A program made the position numbers and the translations under genes. Below the pieces are notes generated by a model, which saw only the letters and a program-made list of their open reading frames with translations, had not been told where the DNA came from and searched no databases. DNA of 64,000 bases from assembly GCA_033032175.1 (NCBI GenBank), contig CM065325.1, forward strand, positions 2,818,930-2,882,929. The letters are read 5' to 3'. Of the stretch, positions 45,401 to 56,762 are shown in pieces (the first letter of the stretch is position 1; every line of letters starts with the position of its first letter). Source of the DNA: Saturnia japonica (taxonomy: Eukaryota; Arthropoda; Insecta; Lepidoptera; Saturniidae).

Positions 45401-47159
45401 CGATCCGTTAGGATTTTTATCTCCTATTACAATTCAAGCTAAATGTTTGATTCAAAAGCTTTGGATTCTAGGTGTTGGCTGGGATCAAACTCCACCGGAT
45501 GAAATCGTCAATACTTGGAGCATATATCGAAATCAAATGCCACTATTGTCGCAACTAAAAATACCTCGTAAACTCATATGTCCAAATGTAAAATCGTGTG
45601 AACTAATCGGCTTTTGTGACAGCTCTGAAAATGCGTTGGGTACAGTGTTCTATATGCGTGTTACTAATTCCGTTGGTAAAATTCACGTATTCCAGGTTTG
45701 CTCCAAAGCTCGTGTCGCACCTCTAAAACGTATTTCGTTACCACGTCTCGAGCTCTGTGCAGCCGTAATGCTTGCAGACTTATATAAATTCCTACGCGAT
45801 ACTTACCTCTCTCGTATTAAAATTGACGCTGTCTACTTCTGGTCAGATTCGACAATTGTTCTTTCGTGGTTACGCTCTCATTCTTCACGGTGGTCAACAT
45901 TCGTCGCTAATCGTGTTAGCCACATACAAGACATTACACCCATCGAATGCTGGAACCATGTTCCCTCAAGCGAGAATCCTGCTGACATCTGTTCTAGAGG
46001 TCAATTCCCCAGAGAATTGCTTCACAATACGTTATGGTGGGCGGGACCGTATTGGTTGCATGAAAATCCAGAATCTTGGTCAGTATGTTCAGTTAGCTTA
46101 TCACACGAAGATAAAGCCATTGTTGAGAGTGAAGCTCGTAAACCAATAGTTCTAACATCAAAAAATATCGCTAAAGTTGATCCTAACATTTTTGATAATC
46201 TTTTAAACCGCTTCTCGTCTTTGCAAAAAATTGTTAGGATATTAGCTTACATCTATCGTTTCATTAACAAATGTAGACATTTAAATTTTAATAATTACAA
46301 GTTTATCAATAATCTTGAGCGACACAATGCTTTGATGCAATTAGTAAAACATGTACAAGGTACTACATTTTCAGGAGAAATCATTAACCTAAAGTTAAAT
46401 AAGCCGTTATCAAAACATTTTCGTAAACTTAATCCTTTTATCGATAAACTAGGTGTCCTCAGGGTGGGTGGCAGAATTTCTCGTTCGGGCTTAGAATATA
46501 CACAAAAGCACCCTGCTCTCTTACCGCCTAACCATCCTTTTACATTTCTAGTAATTGATTTTATACATCACAGTTATTTACATCCGGGAATTAATACTAC
46601 TCAATATTTGCTTCCACAGCAATTCTGGATAGTATCTGCAAAACGCACTATTCGTCATCGTCTCGCTAAATGTATCAAATGCTACCGCGTGAATCCAAAG
46701 CCTTTGCAGCCCTTTATGGCAGAACTTCCATCGTACCGTGTAAATCAAATAAAACCATTCTGTATCGTTGGCGTTGACTTTGGTGGACCCTTTCGCATTA
46801 AACTTGGACCACATCGAGGTGCTAAGATCGACAAAGCTTATCTTTGTTTATTCGTTTGTCTTGCAACCAAAGCAGTACACCTCGAGGTGGTATCTACTCT
46901 TTCGACGGACGGATTTATCGCTGCACTTCGGCGCTTTGTAGCACGTCGCGGCCGATGTAACATAATTCATGCTGACTGCGGTACCAACTTTGTAGGAGCT
47001 AGAAATCAACTTTCATCTCTTATGCAACACGCTTCCAATGCAGAAAAGATTGAATTTAAATTTAACCCACCGTCAGCTCCTCATTTTGGAGTATATGGGA
47101 AATACAAATTAAAGCGGCTAAATCTCATTTACTTCGAGTGGTCGGTGATCAAATCTTAA
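42435..47159 (+). CDS. Bel/Pao Gag-Pol polyprotein, 3' frameshifted (1,574 aa in this frame)
   Basis: Polyprotein that would build the particle and copy and integrate the element. Gag: a DUF1759-like region (about 138-310; WPEYFDTF). Zinc knuckles at C368-C380, C401-C414 and C420-H432. Aspartic protease with DTGS at 481-484. RT about 745-900, with FMADARQMYRQI and the catalytic YIDD at 885-888. Connection and A17-like region to about 1050. RNase H with D1062, E1106, D1138 and D1184. Integrase HHCC (about H1379, H1383, C1413, C1416) and the DDE core with D1448 (VGVDFGG) and D1514 (HADCGTNF). A one-base loss near 47090 ends the true frame just before the block that holds the third catalytic residue; the last 20 or so codons to the stop at 47159 are out-of-frame. 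Start: tandem ATG at 42435. Without the frameshift the gene would reach 47641. Confidence 0.93.
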   Translation: MMPILRKHTTRKMPSLTKAKSTSFEQSHTIQDLASLRRKRTIAIKRLAKALEIGTLAIEDPSHSYLFLSYHQDVKEITSSFENAHVTILDLIDNSDDNENEIQEHFDDMYYRILSIHRKLTKSESNQSHRTSSQNIRLPKIVLPNFGGNIKQWPEYFDTFNALIHNSTSLTDTEKFHYLISSLSGDALLVVKAYPMTHEHYHDAYNSLIARYKCKRTLAFSCWRDILNIDFKYINAREFQKSLDLFEENLSILKTINLPVANWDFVLVYHILSKLDKDIRRSFEEKYSDIELPSYDQLKSFLRSKCEAMLRDTHFSESNEVIKYPPKHRHVSNQYKHVATSQALVVASEKYDKKSVVDNKIDSFSGKCPYCNQAHAITSCQEFLNKSLDDRQLIAKQKNWCFNCLKSSHQLKNCHSIFSCRKCKHKHHTLLHRDNSNNEPKHIGSTLVSRSQPNNTVLLATAIVQILDASGNMQSFRALFDTGSQSSFITESAIQKLNLKSVKTIANVSGLGDAAAPIIGDVVCSVGTDGRVLYKLNMHVISKICGVQPIAQLNTSGWSHIKSLSLADPGFDIPGPIDLLFAADVFAESILNQHIKGGSNQPTAFNSIFGWLLLGKTCISSSTLLHTLPDIDNELNALGQRFWELDSVPSSSILTPDELLCEQKFKSDHTRDESGRYMVRIPIKTGSEPTFDGSRDVALRRFHAIERRLSRDPDLHSQYADFMSDYIESGHMSLVPVNEMGRRKYYIPHHCVLRPESKTTRLRVVFDGSAKDLNSRSLNDTQFIGPKLQPNILSILLRFREHNVVFMADARQMYRQILIAPDHRDYQRIFWRSSSSEILREYRLNTVTYGLSSSPYLACRTLRQLAEDEGDNYRLAKEIILSDVYIDDVITGFSSLELAQDAKSQVVALFDLGGFKLRKWVSNNPQLLSNLPSEDCLTGSVSLDNTETQTLKVLGLRWDPTVDAFLFEIKPSNRVCTKRSILSEIARIFDPLGFLSPITIQAKCLIQKLWILGVGWDQTPPDEIVNTWSIYRNQMPLLSQLKIPRKLICPNVKSCELIGFCDSSENALGTVFYMRVTNSVGKIHVFQVCSKARVAPLKRISLPRLELCAAVMLADLYKFLRDTYLSRIKIDAVYFWSDSTIVLSWLRSHSSRWSTFVANRVSHIQDITPIECWNHVPSSENPADICSRGQFPRELLHNTLWWAGPYWLHENPESWSVCSVSLSHEDKAIVESEARKPIVLTSKNIAKVDPNIFDNLLNRFSSLQKIVRILAYIYRFINKCRHLNFNNYKFINNLERHNALMQLVKHVQGTTFSGEIINLKLNKPLSKHFRKLNPFIDKLGVLRVGGRISRSGLEYTQKHPALLPPNHPFTFLVIDFIHHSYLHPGINTTQYLLPQQFWIVSAKRTIRHRLAKCIKCYRVNPKPLQPFMAELPSYRVNQIKPFCIVGVDFGGPFRIKLGPHRGAKIDKAYLCLFVCLATKAVHLEVVSTLSTDGFIAALRRFVARRGRCNIIHADCGTNFVGARNQLSSLMQHASNAEKIEFKFNPPSAPHFGVYGKYKLKRLNLIYFEWSVIKS

Positions 47160-47641
47160 CTTTTGAAGAACTTACGACTTTATTCGTCCAAATTGAAGCT
47201 GTTTTAAATTCGCGACCTCTATGTTCCATTAGCTCCGATCCAAATGACTTATCAGTTTTAACGCCAGGACATTTTCTTACTTTAGAGCCTTTAACTATTG
47301 TTCCTGATGATGATCTAACTAATGTTAAACTAAATCGACTTCACCGCTGGCAGTTGATACAATCTTTTCATCAGAGTTTCTGGTCCAGATGGAAACACGA
47401 ATATCTAAATTCTCTTACACAACGCGCTAAATGGACCAAAAATTCTAAACCACTACAAATCGGTTCAATGGTAATTATCAAGGACGATAATCGCACTCCA
47501 CTGCAATGGCCTCTTGCCAGAGTTGTGGATCTTCTGCCTGGTACTGATGGCATTCCTCGTATTGCATTAGTTAAAACCACAAACAATCATACGATTCAAC
47601 GACCGTTAGTTAAGTTATGTCCTCTACCGCTAGAAGACTAA
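47091..47641 (+). pseudogene. Bel/Pao integrase C-terminal part, out of frame with the rest of pol
   Basis: After the frameshift the downstream frame carries the end of the integrase: the catalytic-glutamate region, then VLNSRPLCSISSD, LTPGHFL, the HRWQLIQSFHQSFW..W..EYL block and the C-terminal SH3-like GSMVIIKDD and WPLARV segment. These are standard for Bel/Pao integrase (DUF5641-like tail). The stop is at 47639-47641. An ATG at 47138 is incidental. As it stands the integrase cannot be made as one chain unless the ribosome shifts frame here; I see no slippery sequence that would argue for that. Confidence 0.9.
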
Positions 47642-47823
47642 CTTAAATCGCTTAAATTCATTATATCTATGTATTTATATGTATCTATATTTTATATATT
47701 ATTTTATCGTATATCTATTCTAATATATCGTAGTGTTTTTACCGTTCTTATCGTATCTACCGATCCTTGTTCCCCAATTGATCATTTGACCAGAAAATAC
47801 CATAGGCATTTTGGTGGGCGGGA
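47642..47823 (+). promoter_or_regulatory. 3' untranslated region and polypurine tract of the Bel/Pao element
   Basis: AT-rich leader ending in GGTGGGCGGGA (47813-47823), directly before the 3' LTR. This is where plus-strand DNA synthesis would be primed. Confidence 0.75.
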
Positions 47824-48153
47824 TGTTTCGTACTCATATAAAACCTTATTATCAATACTCGATGGGACTGGCAAACGCAGCTGACAGCTGTCATGCTTTA
47901 TGTACTCGTCGAATTTTTGGAGCTCTTATCGCGAGGCACGCAACAAGAATCGCTGTGCAAAACCGAATCTGAATTCGTATGGTGACCTGAATCGTGTCGG
48001 TGGATATCATCGCAAGTGTTGGAGCAGTCCAAGGTACGTGAGAGCATTGTATTTGTTCCAGCGCTATCGAGTTTTTGAACATCGTTTTTTACCGTATCGA
48101 AATTACCCAGTGTAGCTAAGCCACCGCTATTTCGGTTCGGTGCGGATGCTACA
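47824..48153 (+). repeat. 3' LTR of the Bel/Pao element
   Basis: 330 bp, identical to the 5' LTR. Followed by GAATT (48154-48158), the second target-site copy. Confidence 0.96.
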
Positions 48154-48746
48154 GAATTTGTTCACAAATAACCATGAAAATGCAATACAATGCTCATCAA
48201 GATGTACCTTTGTTTTAGTTCGGCATATTAAAACAATTTTACCAGTTCTGTTATAAAGATTTCGTTTTGTTCTTTCATAAACAACTACGATTGCAATCCG
48301 TCCTTAAGGTATAATAACGTAACTTTAAACTTTATAACTATATATAATATAGAACGTGAACATACTTTATTACACATAGTTTGCTTTTTTAAGCATTTAA
48401 TTTACGTAAATAATTAAAAGGTCACAAAAGTTGTTTTTGCGTAAAACTTATCGACGAAACTGAAGAATGGAATCTGTATACCGAGCCTGTTGTAGATTTT
48501 AAACATTAAATAAGGGTCTTTAAAATAATAAGTAAATAATAAATCATTTTTATACTATATTCGAATTTTATATTTATGCATTTTGCATATGTATGTAAGG
48601 TGCCAACCCTATAAGACAACCTTAAATAAAGATATTACTTGGACTATATTTGCAAATACTTTAAATCTACTTCTATTTTTAAGTTCCATAAAAAGCATTT
48701 TTACAAATAATATTCCACTTACATTACTGACCAAAATACCTAAAGT
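48154..48746. other. No gene seen
   Basis: AT-rich; nothing supported. Confidence 0.45.
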
Positions 48747-48905
48747 GGTTATTCACGTCACGATCTACCGTACCCGATTTCCAGGGGGGAGGGCAGAGGG
48801 ACTTTTGGCCAAAGGATCGAGCGTCGCTATTGGCTCGATTCCGCGGCCAAGACCCCTGCCCTCCCTCCGGAAATCGGGTACGGTAGATCGTGCCGTGAAA
48901 TAACC
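48747..48905. repeat. GC-rich foldback element (159 bp)
   Basis: Almost the whole segment is one inverted repeat. 48747-48782 pairs with 48869-48905 with one mismatch and one indel (core CACGATCTACCGTACCCGAT). The GC-rich inner parts (GGGAGGGCAGAGG against CCCCTGCCCTCCC) also pair. The loop is near 48815-48830. It is strikingly GC-rich in AT-rich surroundings. No clear target duplication. It may be a miniature inverted-repeat element, and the RNA would form a long hairpin. Confidence 0.75.
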
Positions 48906-49068
48906 CCCCCATAAACAAAATTTCAGTTTGATTTTGAACAAGGAATATAGCGAATGGAATTGTTTATGGCATACAAAGGGCGCAGTGATTGAGGACACTT
49001 CAAAGCCGTTTCCTAGTATTCGTGATATTATGCGCAGTTGTGAACCACAGTACACAGTTTATAAGCTG

Positions 49069-49603
49069 TATACTATTTCCATTTCTTCATTTTCTCGATG
49101 ACAGTTTTAATTTGATAGTTGTAGTGTTGTGACCAAATAAGTAATGATATCGATCTGAATGAATATCGATATGAAATAAGTAGTGACGATTCATCAGAAT
49201 TTGATTATAATAAATAAATAAAGATTACCTGTCGTTATAATTATGTATTTCGTTTCATTGTCGAATTGTGTGTTAAAATTTTGAAGAAGTTGGCATTATC
49301 AATCAAGAATTAATACGTATAACGTCTTGTAATGAAATATAATATTAGTTAATAAGTTTGTACAAAAGTATCCGGCAGTAGTTTAGTTTCTTACATTTAG
49401 TAAAAAAATATCGGGTCTGTTATCGTGATACGTTTATCGATATAGCAGCTCCATCCCTATCAGTTTCTCTGAATCTGGTATAACCTTGTACGTGTGTAAA
49501 CGTCATATTTTTATTAAATAATGCAAAAAAATGTAAAAAAAGACGCTCGTTCAAGTTTTCACAGGAGCTGTCATCGAGAAAATAAAGAAATGGAAATGGT
49601 ATA
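49069..49603. mobile_element. Uncharacterised inverted-repeat element (535 bp)
   Basis: 36-bp terminal inverted repeats (49069-49104 and 49568-49603) with two mismatches, sharing TCTCGATGACAG at the inner end and TATAC-ATTTCCATTTCT at the outer end. A TA could be the target site on both sides. No ORF inside, so non-autonomous at best. Superfamily unknown. Confidence 0.6.
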
Positions 49604-51158
49604 GTTATATACCTATAGAAATAATTTAGCCTATAAAATGAGTTACTACATATTTTTACCTTTTGTTTTATGTTGATGAGTTTTTATTACAATAATTACA
49701 TATGACGGCTATAAAATATAAGACGCCACTATCTTTAATACGCAGGAAGGCCAAGCATGAAATATTTATTTCAGTAACATTTTATTAAATAAGTGATTGT
49801 CAGTGATTGAAATCATAAAACAAAAATACTGTTGCGAGAAATTTTTAATGTAAATGCAATTATCAAAATATATCGATGGTATTCTTTTCAATAGTGGACA
49901 GTGGCGTCTTAATTTTTACGAGGTATAAATGTAATACGCCATTTCGTTCGCGTTGGACACGAAATATACTATACTTAAACAACATAATATTATAAAGCTC
50001 AAGAGTTCATTTATTATTTTGTCGTTACTTTGAATCAGAGTTTGAGTGCACTTATCGCAGGAAATACCGGTCAGATTTGAAAAATTCTTTTTACATTTCA
50101 TAGCTTATTTTATAAGGAAGATTTTAGGTTATATAAGTTCGTGCTACAACCCTAAGGAGCCGAGCAGTAACCATCAACGCCAAGCAATCTAGCAAGATGT
50201 AAGCAAGTACGTGAAGTGAGAACTACGATAGGCTAAACGATAAAACGGGTGGAAAGGCGTTGCGGTGGAGATTTTATCGAATAAATTTATCACGGATGAA
50301 CCCGTGGGCCAAATGTAGTATAGTTCCGACTTGGATTCGGCTAAAGTTTCTACGTTCATGACCCGATTTTGCCTGGTGAACACAGCTTCAAATATCCTTG
50401 ATTTATTTACAGAACTTATTACAAAAATCCTTGCGAAGGGTTTTCAATTAACTAGAAACTAATTACTCTTAAATTGCCCTAGTTTGGTCGATATCATTTG
50501 CCAACAGACCTATATAGTACCATATTACCATAATCGTGTTTGTGCAAACACTTGTCTACGCAAACATGTCTCGAGTGGGGGATACAATTTTGGATCATTT
50601 TGGGGTCAGTAACCGGACTAGACCATGTGGTGTTTATGATTTATTATCCCTGCCTTTAGTCGAATTAATTTTAGGTCAAAGTTTGTCTCTTGTTGCGTAA
50701 ATAATCTGTCAGTTTTCGCATACCGAGCATGCTATTATGTCTATTAATAAAATTAATAATAATGTAATTTATATATGTAACTTATATCATTGTTACATAT
50801 TTAGAGAAATCGGTTAAAAACAATGCTCTAAAGTCACCTACAACGCTCCAACCTGTTGTTATATTATTAATTACTTTCAAAGTAGATGTTACATTGTTTG
50901 CACTTTGACAGTTCAATTGTTTTATGGTTACTGCAGTCCATAAGTAAAGGCTAAGGGCTCCCTATTCCCTAGGCCCTCGTTACATTATAAATAAACAATC
51001 CGCTAAGAGTTACTTGTTAAGTGTTCCACGAATTTTTTAAGTGAGCAGGTGGTACCATACGAAGCAGTAAGTGTTACATTGGTTTACCTACAACCAACGA
51101 AAATGAATTTTACGTTTTTGAATACTCGGCTACTTATCCGGTTAATGAAATATGTAAT
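49604..51158. other. No gene seen
   Basis: AT-rich with short GC-richer patches near 50150-50360. The small frames there are unrecognised. Confidence 0.4.
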
Positions 51159-51789
51159 ACTAGCTGTGCCCCATGGTTTCACGCGTGTTAATTTTATTCG
51201 ACAAACACCACACCGACAACGCACCCATGTAGTCAGTCTATCATAATTGTTCTTCACGCAAGTACAAATTATTTTAATTTTTATTATCTCCTAAACTATG
51301 TGTCCAAATAGCATACTTTAAAGAGCAAAATTTAACTTCATACAATTATCTTTATGATGAAGTAACTTTTGTTTGTAAGGATTAATATGCCATGTCGAAA
51401 ATTTTTAATTTTCATGAAATCTTTGTCACAGAATACCTTATTGTGGCTTATATATAAGAGTTAGGCATATGCCATCGCTGACTTTTTTGTAGATATACTA
51501 AGGACCAATATTATTGTAAACCATTGTATTTCCGTATCATTAAATATTACGCCAGCGAACCCGGTTAAAACAGTTCGGGAGGGCCTCGACTTCCGACTTA
51601 CATAACAAAAATCAGTATTTAAGGCTATCTGCAAGTTTTAGCCTAATCTTACTATCTTACTATACTACTCCTCGAGTCTGGCTATTATATACAAAAATAT
51701 TATTTCGAATCCGACAGGTAGTTCCAGAGATTAGCGTGTTTAAAGAAACAAACAAACAAACTTTTCCGCTTTATTATATTCGTGTAGAT
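51159..51789 (+). repeat. Interspersed repeat family B, most complete copy
   Basis: Starts ACTAGCTGTGCCCCATGG, then GTTTCACGCGTGTTAATTTT and CAACGCACCCATGTAG. The middle has TAAGGATTAATATGCCATGT and TATAAGAGTTAGGCATATGC. It ends GGTAGTTCCAGAGATTAGCG, CAAACAAACAAACTTTTCCG, then ATTCGTGTAGAT. About 630 bp, no coding frame. Confidence 0.7.
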
Positions 51790-51854
51790 CAGTATTAATA
51801 AATCAGTAGTTCTGTGTGTTCATGTATTTTTTTCCAAATTTCCTGTTAAACGTT

Positions 51855-52930
51855 AGCAGCACGGCAAATTGACGGTAGGTAATGCCCCTGATGGTAAGCA
51901 CAATAGAATCCAAACATAACGGCGACCACTAATCACAAATACGACATGAAAAAAATGATGTCTGTCTGTATGTCCCGATTTAAATCAAAAACGACTTGAT
52001 CAATTTTTATAAAATTGTGTACACGAGAAGCATAATATGTCATTGCTCAAATGATATGCTTTATGGGTTATCAAAATTTCTCTTAGAAATCTTTAAAAAC
52101 ATTTTAAACTGATTTTACACTGGAAGTATATATTTCGTAATTCCTCCCCTCATAGGCTATATTGTAAATGATATAAGTAAAAAAAATTGTGTGTGTGTAC
52201 CAGAGTACACAGGTAAGAAGTGAAACTTCTTTACGACATATAATTTTTTTACTATTTGCAACTTCACGAAAATGGGGTAGATAAGGCTTAAGCCTTAAGA
52301 AAAACAATTTCTTTGAATAAATAAATCATTAAAAACGAATAATTAAAAAAGATGTACGTATACATATTTTTATTTTCTAATCGTGTTTTGTTTTATTTTT
52401 AAATTATTATTTAATTTATATTTTTTATTGTTTTTAGAATTAATAATGTTCACTAGATTTACAGTCATATTTATTAATACTTGCTCATTTTAACAGATTT
52501 ATATACATTCACTGATACTTACAATCAAAAAGTGAGGTTAACCTCAAATAAATATTAAAATCATGCTCATACGTGTTGAATTTATAAAACGAAATATATA
52601 ATCACTCTCACTTTTCTTGTAAATTCACTTAAATTTGAATAAGTCTTTTTATTTTATCACTTTCAAATTAATATATTGTTATTCTTATTTCAAACCAAAC
52701 TTCAAAACTAATATATTGTTGTTATTATTATAATATATTACATTATATTCTTTACGTCACTATACTAAACTTTGATAAAAAAAGCAACATGGCGCGTAAC
52801 CGAAAAACGTGACGATTGCTACAAAATTTCTCCCATACGTCGATAAAGAAGTTTCACTTCAAAAACAAAATTTCGAAACGAAAATAATTACTGCTTAATA
52901 ATCGCTTGCGGAGTCGCGGGGCTCCATTAA
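51855..52930 (+). repeat. Degraded repeats (family E fragment, family D-like)
   Basis: 51855-51935 matches the start of family E (GCACGGCAAATTGACGG, GGTAAGCACAATAGAATCC). 51940-52120 and the end near 52930 (CGCTTGCGGAGTCGCGGGGC) resemble family D, with AT-rich sequence between. Boundaries are rough. Confidence 0.35.
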
Positions 52931-55911
52931 TATAACTATAAAATTTCACCTAAAAGTACAACATCTAAATTGAAGTATTCCTATGTTATAAATATTGATT
53001 TTGGGCCGGGAATCCAATACTTACTTTTGACGTGAAAGTCAGTAGATGAGACATGTGAGATGTCTGTCTACCACTGCTACTACTTCCTCAAGTAATAATG
53101 TAGTCTTTCTTTTATATTAAGCATGATGCCATTTAAACAAATCTTCATTAGGATATTGGCTGTTGTTGAATTTTAGTCTGTTGATGCACGCCTTTTCCAT
53201 CCCATCCAGTATATATTTAAAGAAACTGGTATTTAATGTCGTAAATTCACCATGATAACGGCAATAAGGAATTTGATTGGTAAACGAGGTCATTGCAGGT
53301 AATCTGAATTTATTTTTTTACTCATTCTCAAATGACAGCGAAATGTGGTATAAACAAACAACATCAAAACTGACATCATCATCGACAGGAATCATATGAA
53401 TAATTTAAATTATACATACAATAATTCAAGATTAAAATTATTTTTGTGTGGTAACCAAATTGTATGATAAAATGGTACCAGAATTGGCTGTTTGGTAGAT
53501 AAATGATGATACCAATGTCCGGTACTGTACGAGCAGTTTCAAACATGTTCCCGACCGCGAAATCTTTGACTGATGTCATTTTTACCAAACCTATCTGTTT
53601 TGTTATTCAGGAATTCAGAATTATGGTTATACTGTGAACAACAAATTCTTTAACAATGTTAACATATTTTCTAATGATTTATTATATTATAAAGTGAAAG
53701 TGTGGGATATGCTATATAAAGTCTGATAATATACATTTCTCTGATATACTTGCACCAAACTTTATGGCTCGTCTGAACATACTCGTATCGACGAATCTGA
53801 AAGTGCGTATGGTAAAGTTGAATAAATAAAACTTTGAACGCCATAGTAACATGTTATCCTGCTTTTAAATGAATCATGAACTTTTAGATTTGTTATAAAA
53901 TATCATTTATTAAAATATTTATAATAATTGTACCTCATTTTGTGTTCTCCTCAAACTAATGCGCCTATGTTCACAGCGGTTAAAAAATTTGGTGCGAGGT
54001 TGTACCTATGTATTTTTTCGTTCGTGAACTCGTAAAAAAACAATTTCCAACATTAATTTTATTTAGAATTTTTTTATTTACCTTGACTATGCTTATTAAA
54101 CCCTAAAGCTTATATATTAAATTATTGTTTGTTTATTAAATTATTATTGTAACGCAGAACTTTACGGTGTTTTCAAAAATATTATACAATTATATTTCTA
54201 GATATTATGGTATTATAGGCTATTTAGTTTATATTATTATTAAAAATATTATTAATGTAATTGTTGTATGTTACCTGAGCATTTTTAATACAATTGTAGA
54301 GTGTAAAAGTTCTTATATAATAAATTGTAATTTTAATGAAAATAAATGTGAAAATAGTTCGAAAATACTTGGTAAACAAGAAATATGTGGAGACACGTAA
54401 TACACACACATTATTGAACGATATATTATTATTAGCTATCAAAGGGCTTAACCGATTGTTCTGAAGCGTGTCATGGCGTAAAGTGCCCGTACTATTCTCA
54501 GCATAAAAATAGTCAACCGAGGCACGAACGGAGGAAAAACAAAGGCTTTAAAAAAACGTGTTAAAATATTGTAAAATTACAATCGTTTTATAAAGCAAAG
54601 TATGAGTAAAATTACAAAACATGCTAATCCAAAATTATAATACTATACGAGTAATTTTCCTAGACATGTGAAGAAACCTACAAAAGGTACTGTAATTTTA
54701 CGAAAATATTAGTCAGTTTCCGAAGAAAATCTTCTCAAATTTACAAACAAACTTTGTATTATTACAATACGCGATTTAAATTTCGGTTAAAATGTTTTGC
54801 ATATTAGTTTCCAAAACATGCTTTGTAAAACAACCGATGAAATTTTTTACATTGGGGAAACTGACGGTCTTGCCACTATTAGCATAATAGAACGACTCAT
54901 ATTTTCTAGAACAAGCTATTGTGGTCACATATAAAGAGCTGACTTGAATAGCATTTTCTATGATGAAGCTCGAGCCGAACAGAGATGAATAAGCAAAAAA
55001 AGAATTAAGCTTTTGTAAATCCAGTTGGTACAAGTCAAATAATAAATCAATTAAACTTTACGGATTATTAGTAGGTATATAGTTACTATCACCGAACAAC
55101 ACTGGGACTGGAATTAACCGTAACGCAAAACAGGTTTTTTTGGTGTATAAGTAGAACTAGTTTAGAGTAAATTGAATGTTAACATTGTTGGATACATTAT
55201 TGTCTTATTGGATAAAAACATCGAAGCAAAAATATTCAAAGAGACGATACGCTCGATCGACGTTGGTTCCGCAAATCGAACTCGTTTATCGATAATTTCC
55301 CAGCAAATTACTGGAAAGTATAATACTACCGTCATTATATTAACTGTACAAGTAAAAGTATGGAGTTATGTGCTTATTTGAACTGATGATAATTTTCTTT
55401 GTTGTCGTGATGATGAAATTTAGGACCCCGGTTTAGAAATTTAGCAATATTATAGTTCGATGCATACTTCATGTTAATCTTTATAATATATTTGTTGTTG
55501 TTTTTTTATGATATGAAATAGTAAAGAGGATGGTTAAGCTTATCCAGATAATATAATATACCCATCTAGATAATTATAAGCCACCTCATAAAGGATTGAA
55601 ATTTTGAGGCAAGTCCATAATAGGATGTTAGACACGGTTGATACACCTCGGAAACCCTTCGGACCAGAACACAGCAGTGAGAGAACCACCGCTTTGCGGT
55701 AGAAATATATGGAACAGTAGCGCTTACGTAGTTAAACCTCGCTTTTCGGGTTTACTTTTGTTTTTTATTCATACATCTTAATATATTTGGATATTCAAAT
55801 GTTTTTACATTCATTTTTTACAATGTAAATATACTTAGCTTAAAACTTGATAAAAATGCCCGATTCACCATCGATAAACTAAAAAGAGAACCACATTTTT
55901 TTTGTAACTGA
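52931..55911. other. No gene seen
   Basis: About 3 kb of AT-rich sequence. Frames of 60-85 codons at 53379, 54167, 54776 and 55172 have AT-driven composition and no domain I recognise. 55600-55760 is slightly GC-richer. Confidence 0.4.
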
Positions 55912-56101
55912 CCTTATTGTTAGCCTGAGGGGCCCTATCCAAAAACAGAGCCGCTGATGGGTTTTACATCTTTAAAGGGCTTGGGGGCGAACGTTGAAGG
56001 CACTCAGCCGCGAAAGCGTGGGCAACAAGCGCACAAGGTGGCCAAAGTGGCCGAACCTTGGCTTGGGCTGATGCCGCGATTGCAAAGAAGTCACGGTCTG
56101 A
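55912..56101 (-). mobile_element. 5'-truncated copy of the Jockey LINE 3' end
   Basis: About 190 bp aligned to 16576-16763: shared GTTAGCCT-AGGGGCCCTATC, AAAACAGAGCCGCTG, GGCACTCAGCCGCGAAAGCG and GGCTTGGGCTG. It is therefore a second, more diverged insertion of the same LINE family in the same orientation, holding only the end of the 3' UTR. A T8 run at 55896-55903, separated by 8 bp, may be the remnant of the tail. The plus-strand frame 55957-56385 across it is incidental. Confidence 0.7.
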
Positions 56102-56762
56102 CTGTTTATCACCATGTGTATGGTGGTCGCGAACTAGACGGACACATTTGTTTTGCCCTACCACCCGTCGTGTACTTTTTTATTTACATTCCAAGCTATC
56201 AACTTAGAACAGGATTCCAAATACATAAAAACAATATCCCATCTCAGGTAGTAATATTAAAAGGGCCACCTGTTTATAAATTGCAAATTGATGTCTGGCC
56301 GAGCGGTGTGGCATGTGCAAAAATACAAAAATCTGTCACAGCTGCCGTTACGAAGAGATACATTACCTCGATACCACAGTACTGATATCATGCGTTTTTT
56401 TACTTTTGCAACACAGGTATAAATAACCGTTTGACTAGTGATGTAATTATGTCACCGGGATAATTGTACGAACCGTAAGTTAATTAACAATCTATAATCT
56501 CATTGTAAACTGTCGGTAGATTGTGCACGGACGCTAAAATTTTCAATGTAACGGATATGTACATTTTCGTAGGTTTTTAAACTAACTGCATTGGTTTTAT
56601 TAGGTTAAAACAGTGATTATATCGCCAAATGCCAGAAATAAATTAGCCGTTAGAAATTCATATTTTTCAAGTCCTGGTAGTATCATGATTTTGCTTATTA
56701 AATAGACATAACGTCAAAAATTTATAATTACATATTTTATGTACGTTCACAATCTACTTAGA
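56102..56762. other. No gene seen
   Basis: Starts with a short string like family E (CCATGTGTATGGTGGTCGCG, GACGGACACA). Then AT-rich. Confidence 0.4.

Larger units (their letters stand above)
41617..48153 (+). mobile_element. Bel/Pao LTR retrotransposon, complete, recent
   Basis: A 6,537-bp element. Two identical 330-bp LTRs (TG...CA) flank a primer-binding site, a gag-pol reading frame with one frameshift, and a polypurine tract. The 5-bp target duplication GAATT is present at 41612-41616 and 48154-48158. The domain order Gag, zinc knuckles, aspartic protease, RT, RNase H, integrase, with DUF1759/DUF1758/A17-like regions, is diagnostic of Bel/Pao. No envelope-like frame lies between pol and the 3' LTR. 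Identical LTRs imply a very recent insertion. Confidence 0.97.

Noticed and set aside
47642..47823. Envelope gene in the Bel/Pao element
   Set aside because: Only about 180 AT-rich bases lie between the end of pol and the 3' LTR.
55957..56385. 142-codon plus-strand frame
   Set aside because: First third is the antisense of a LINE 3' UTR fragment and the rest has no domain.
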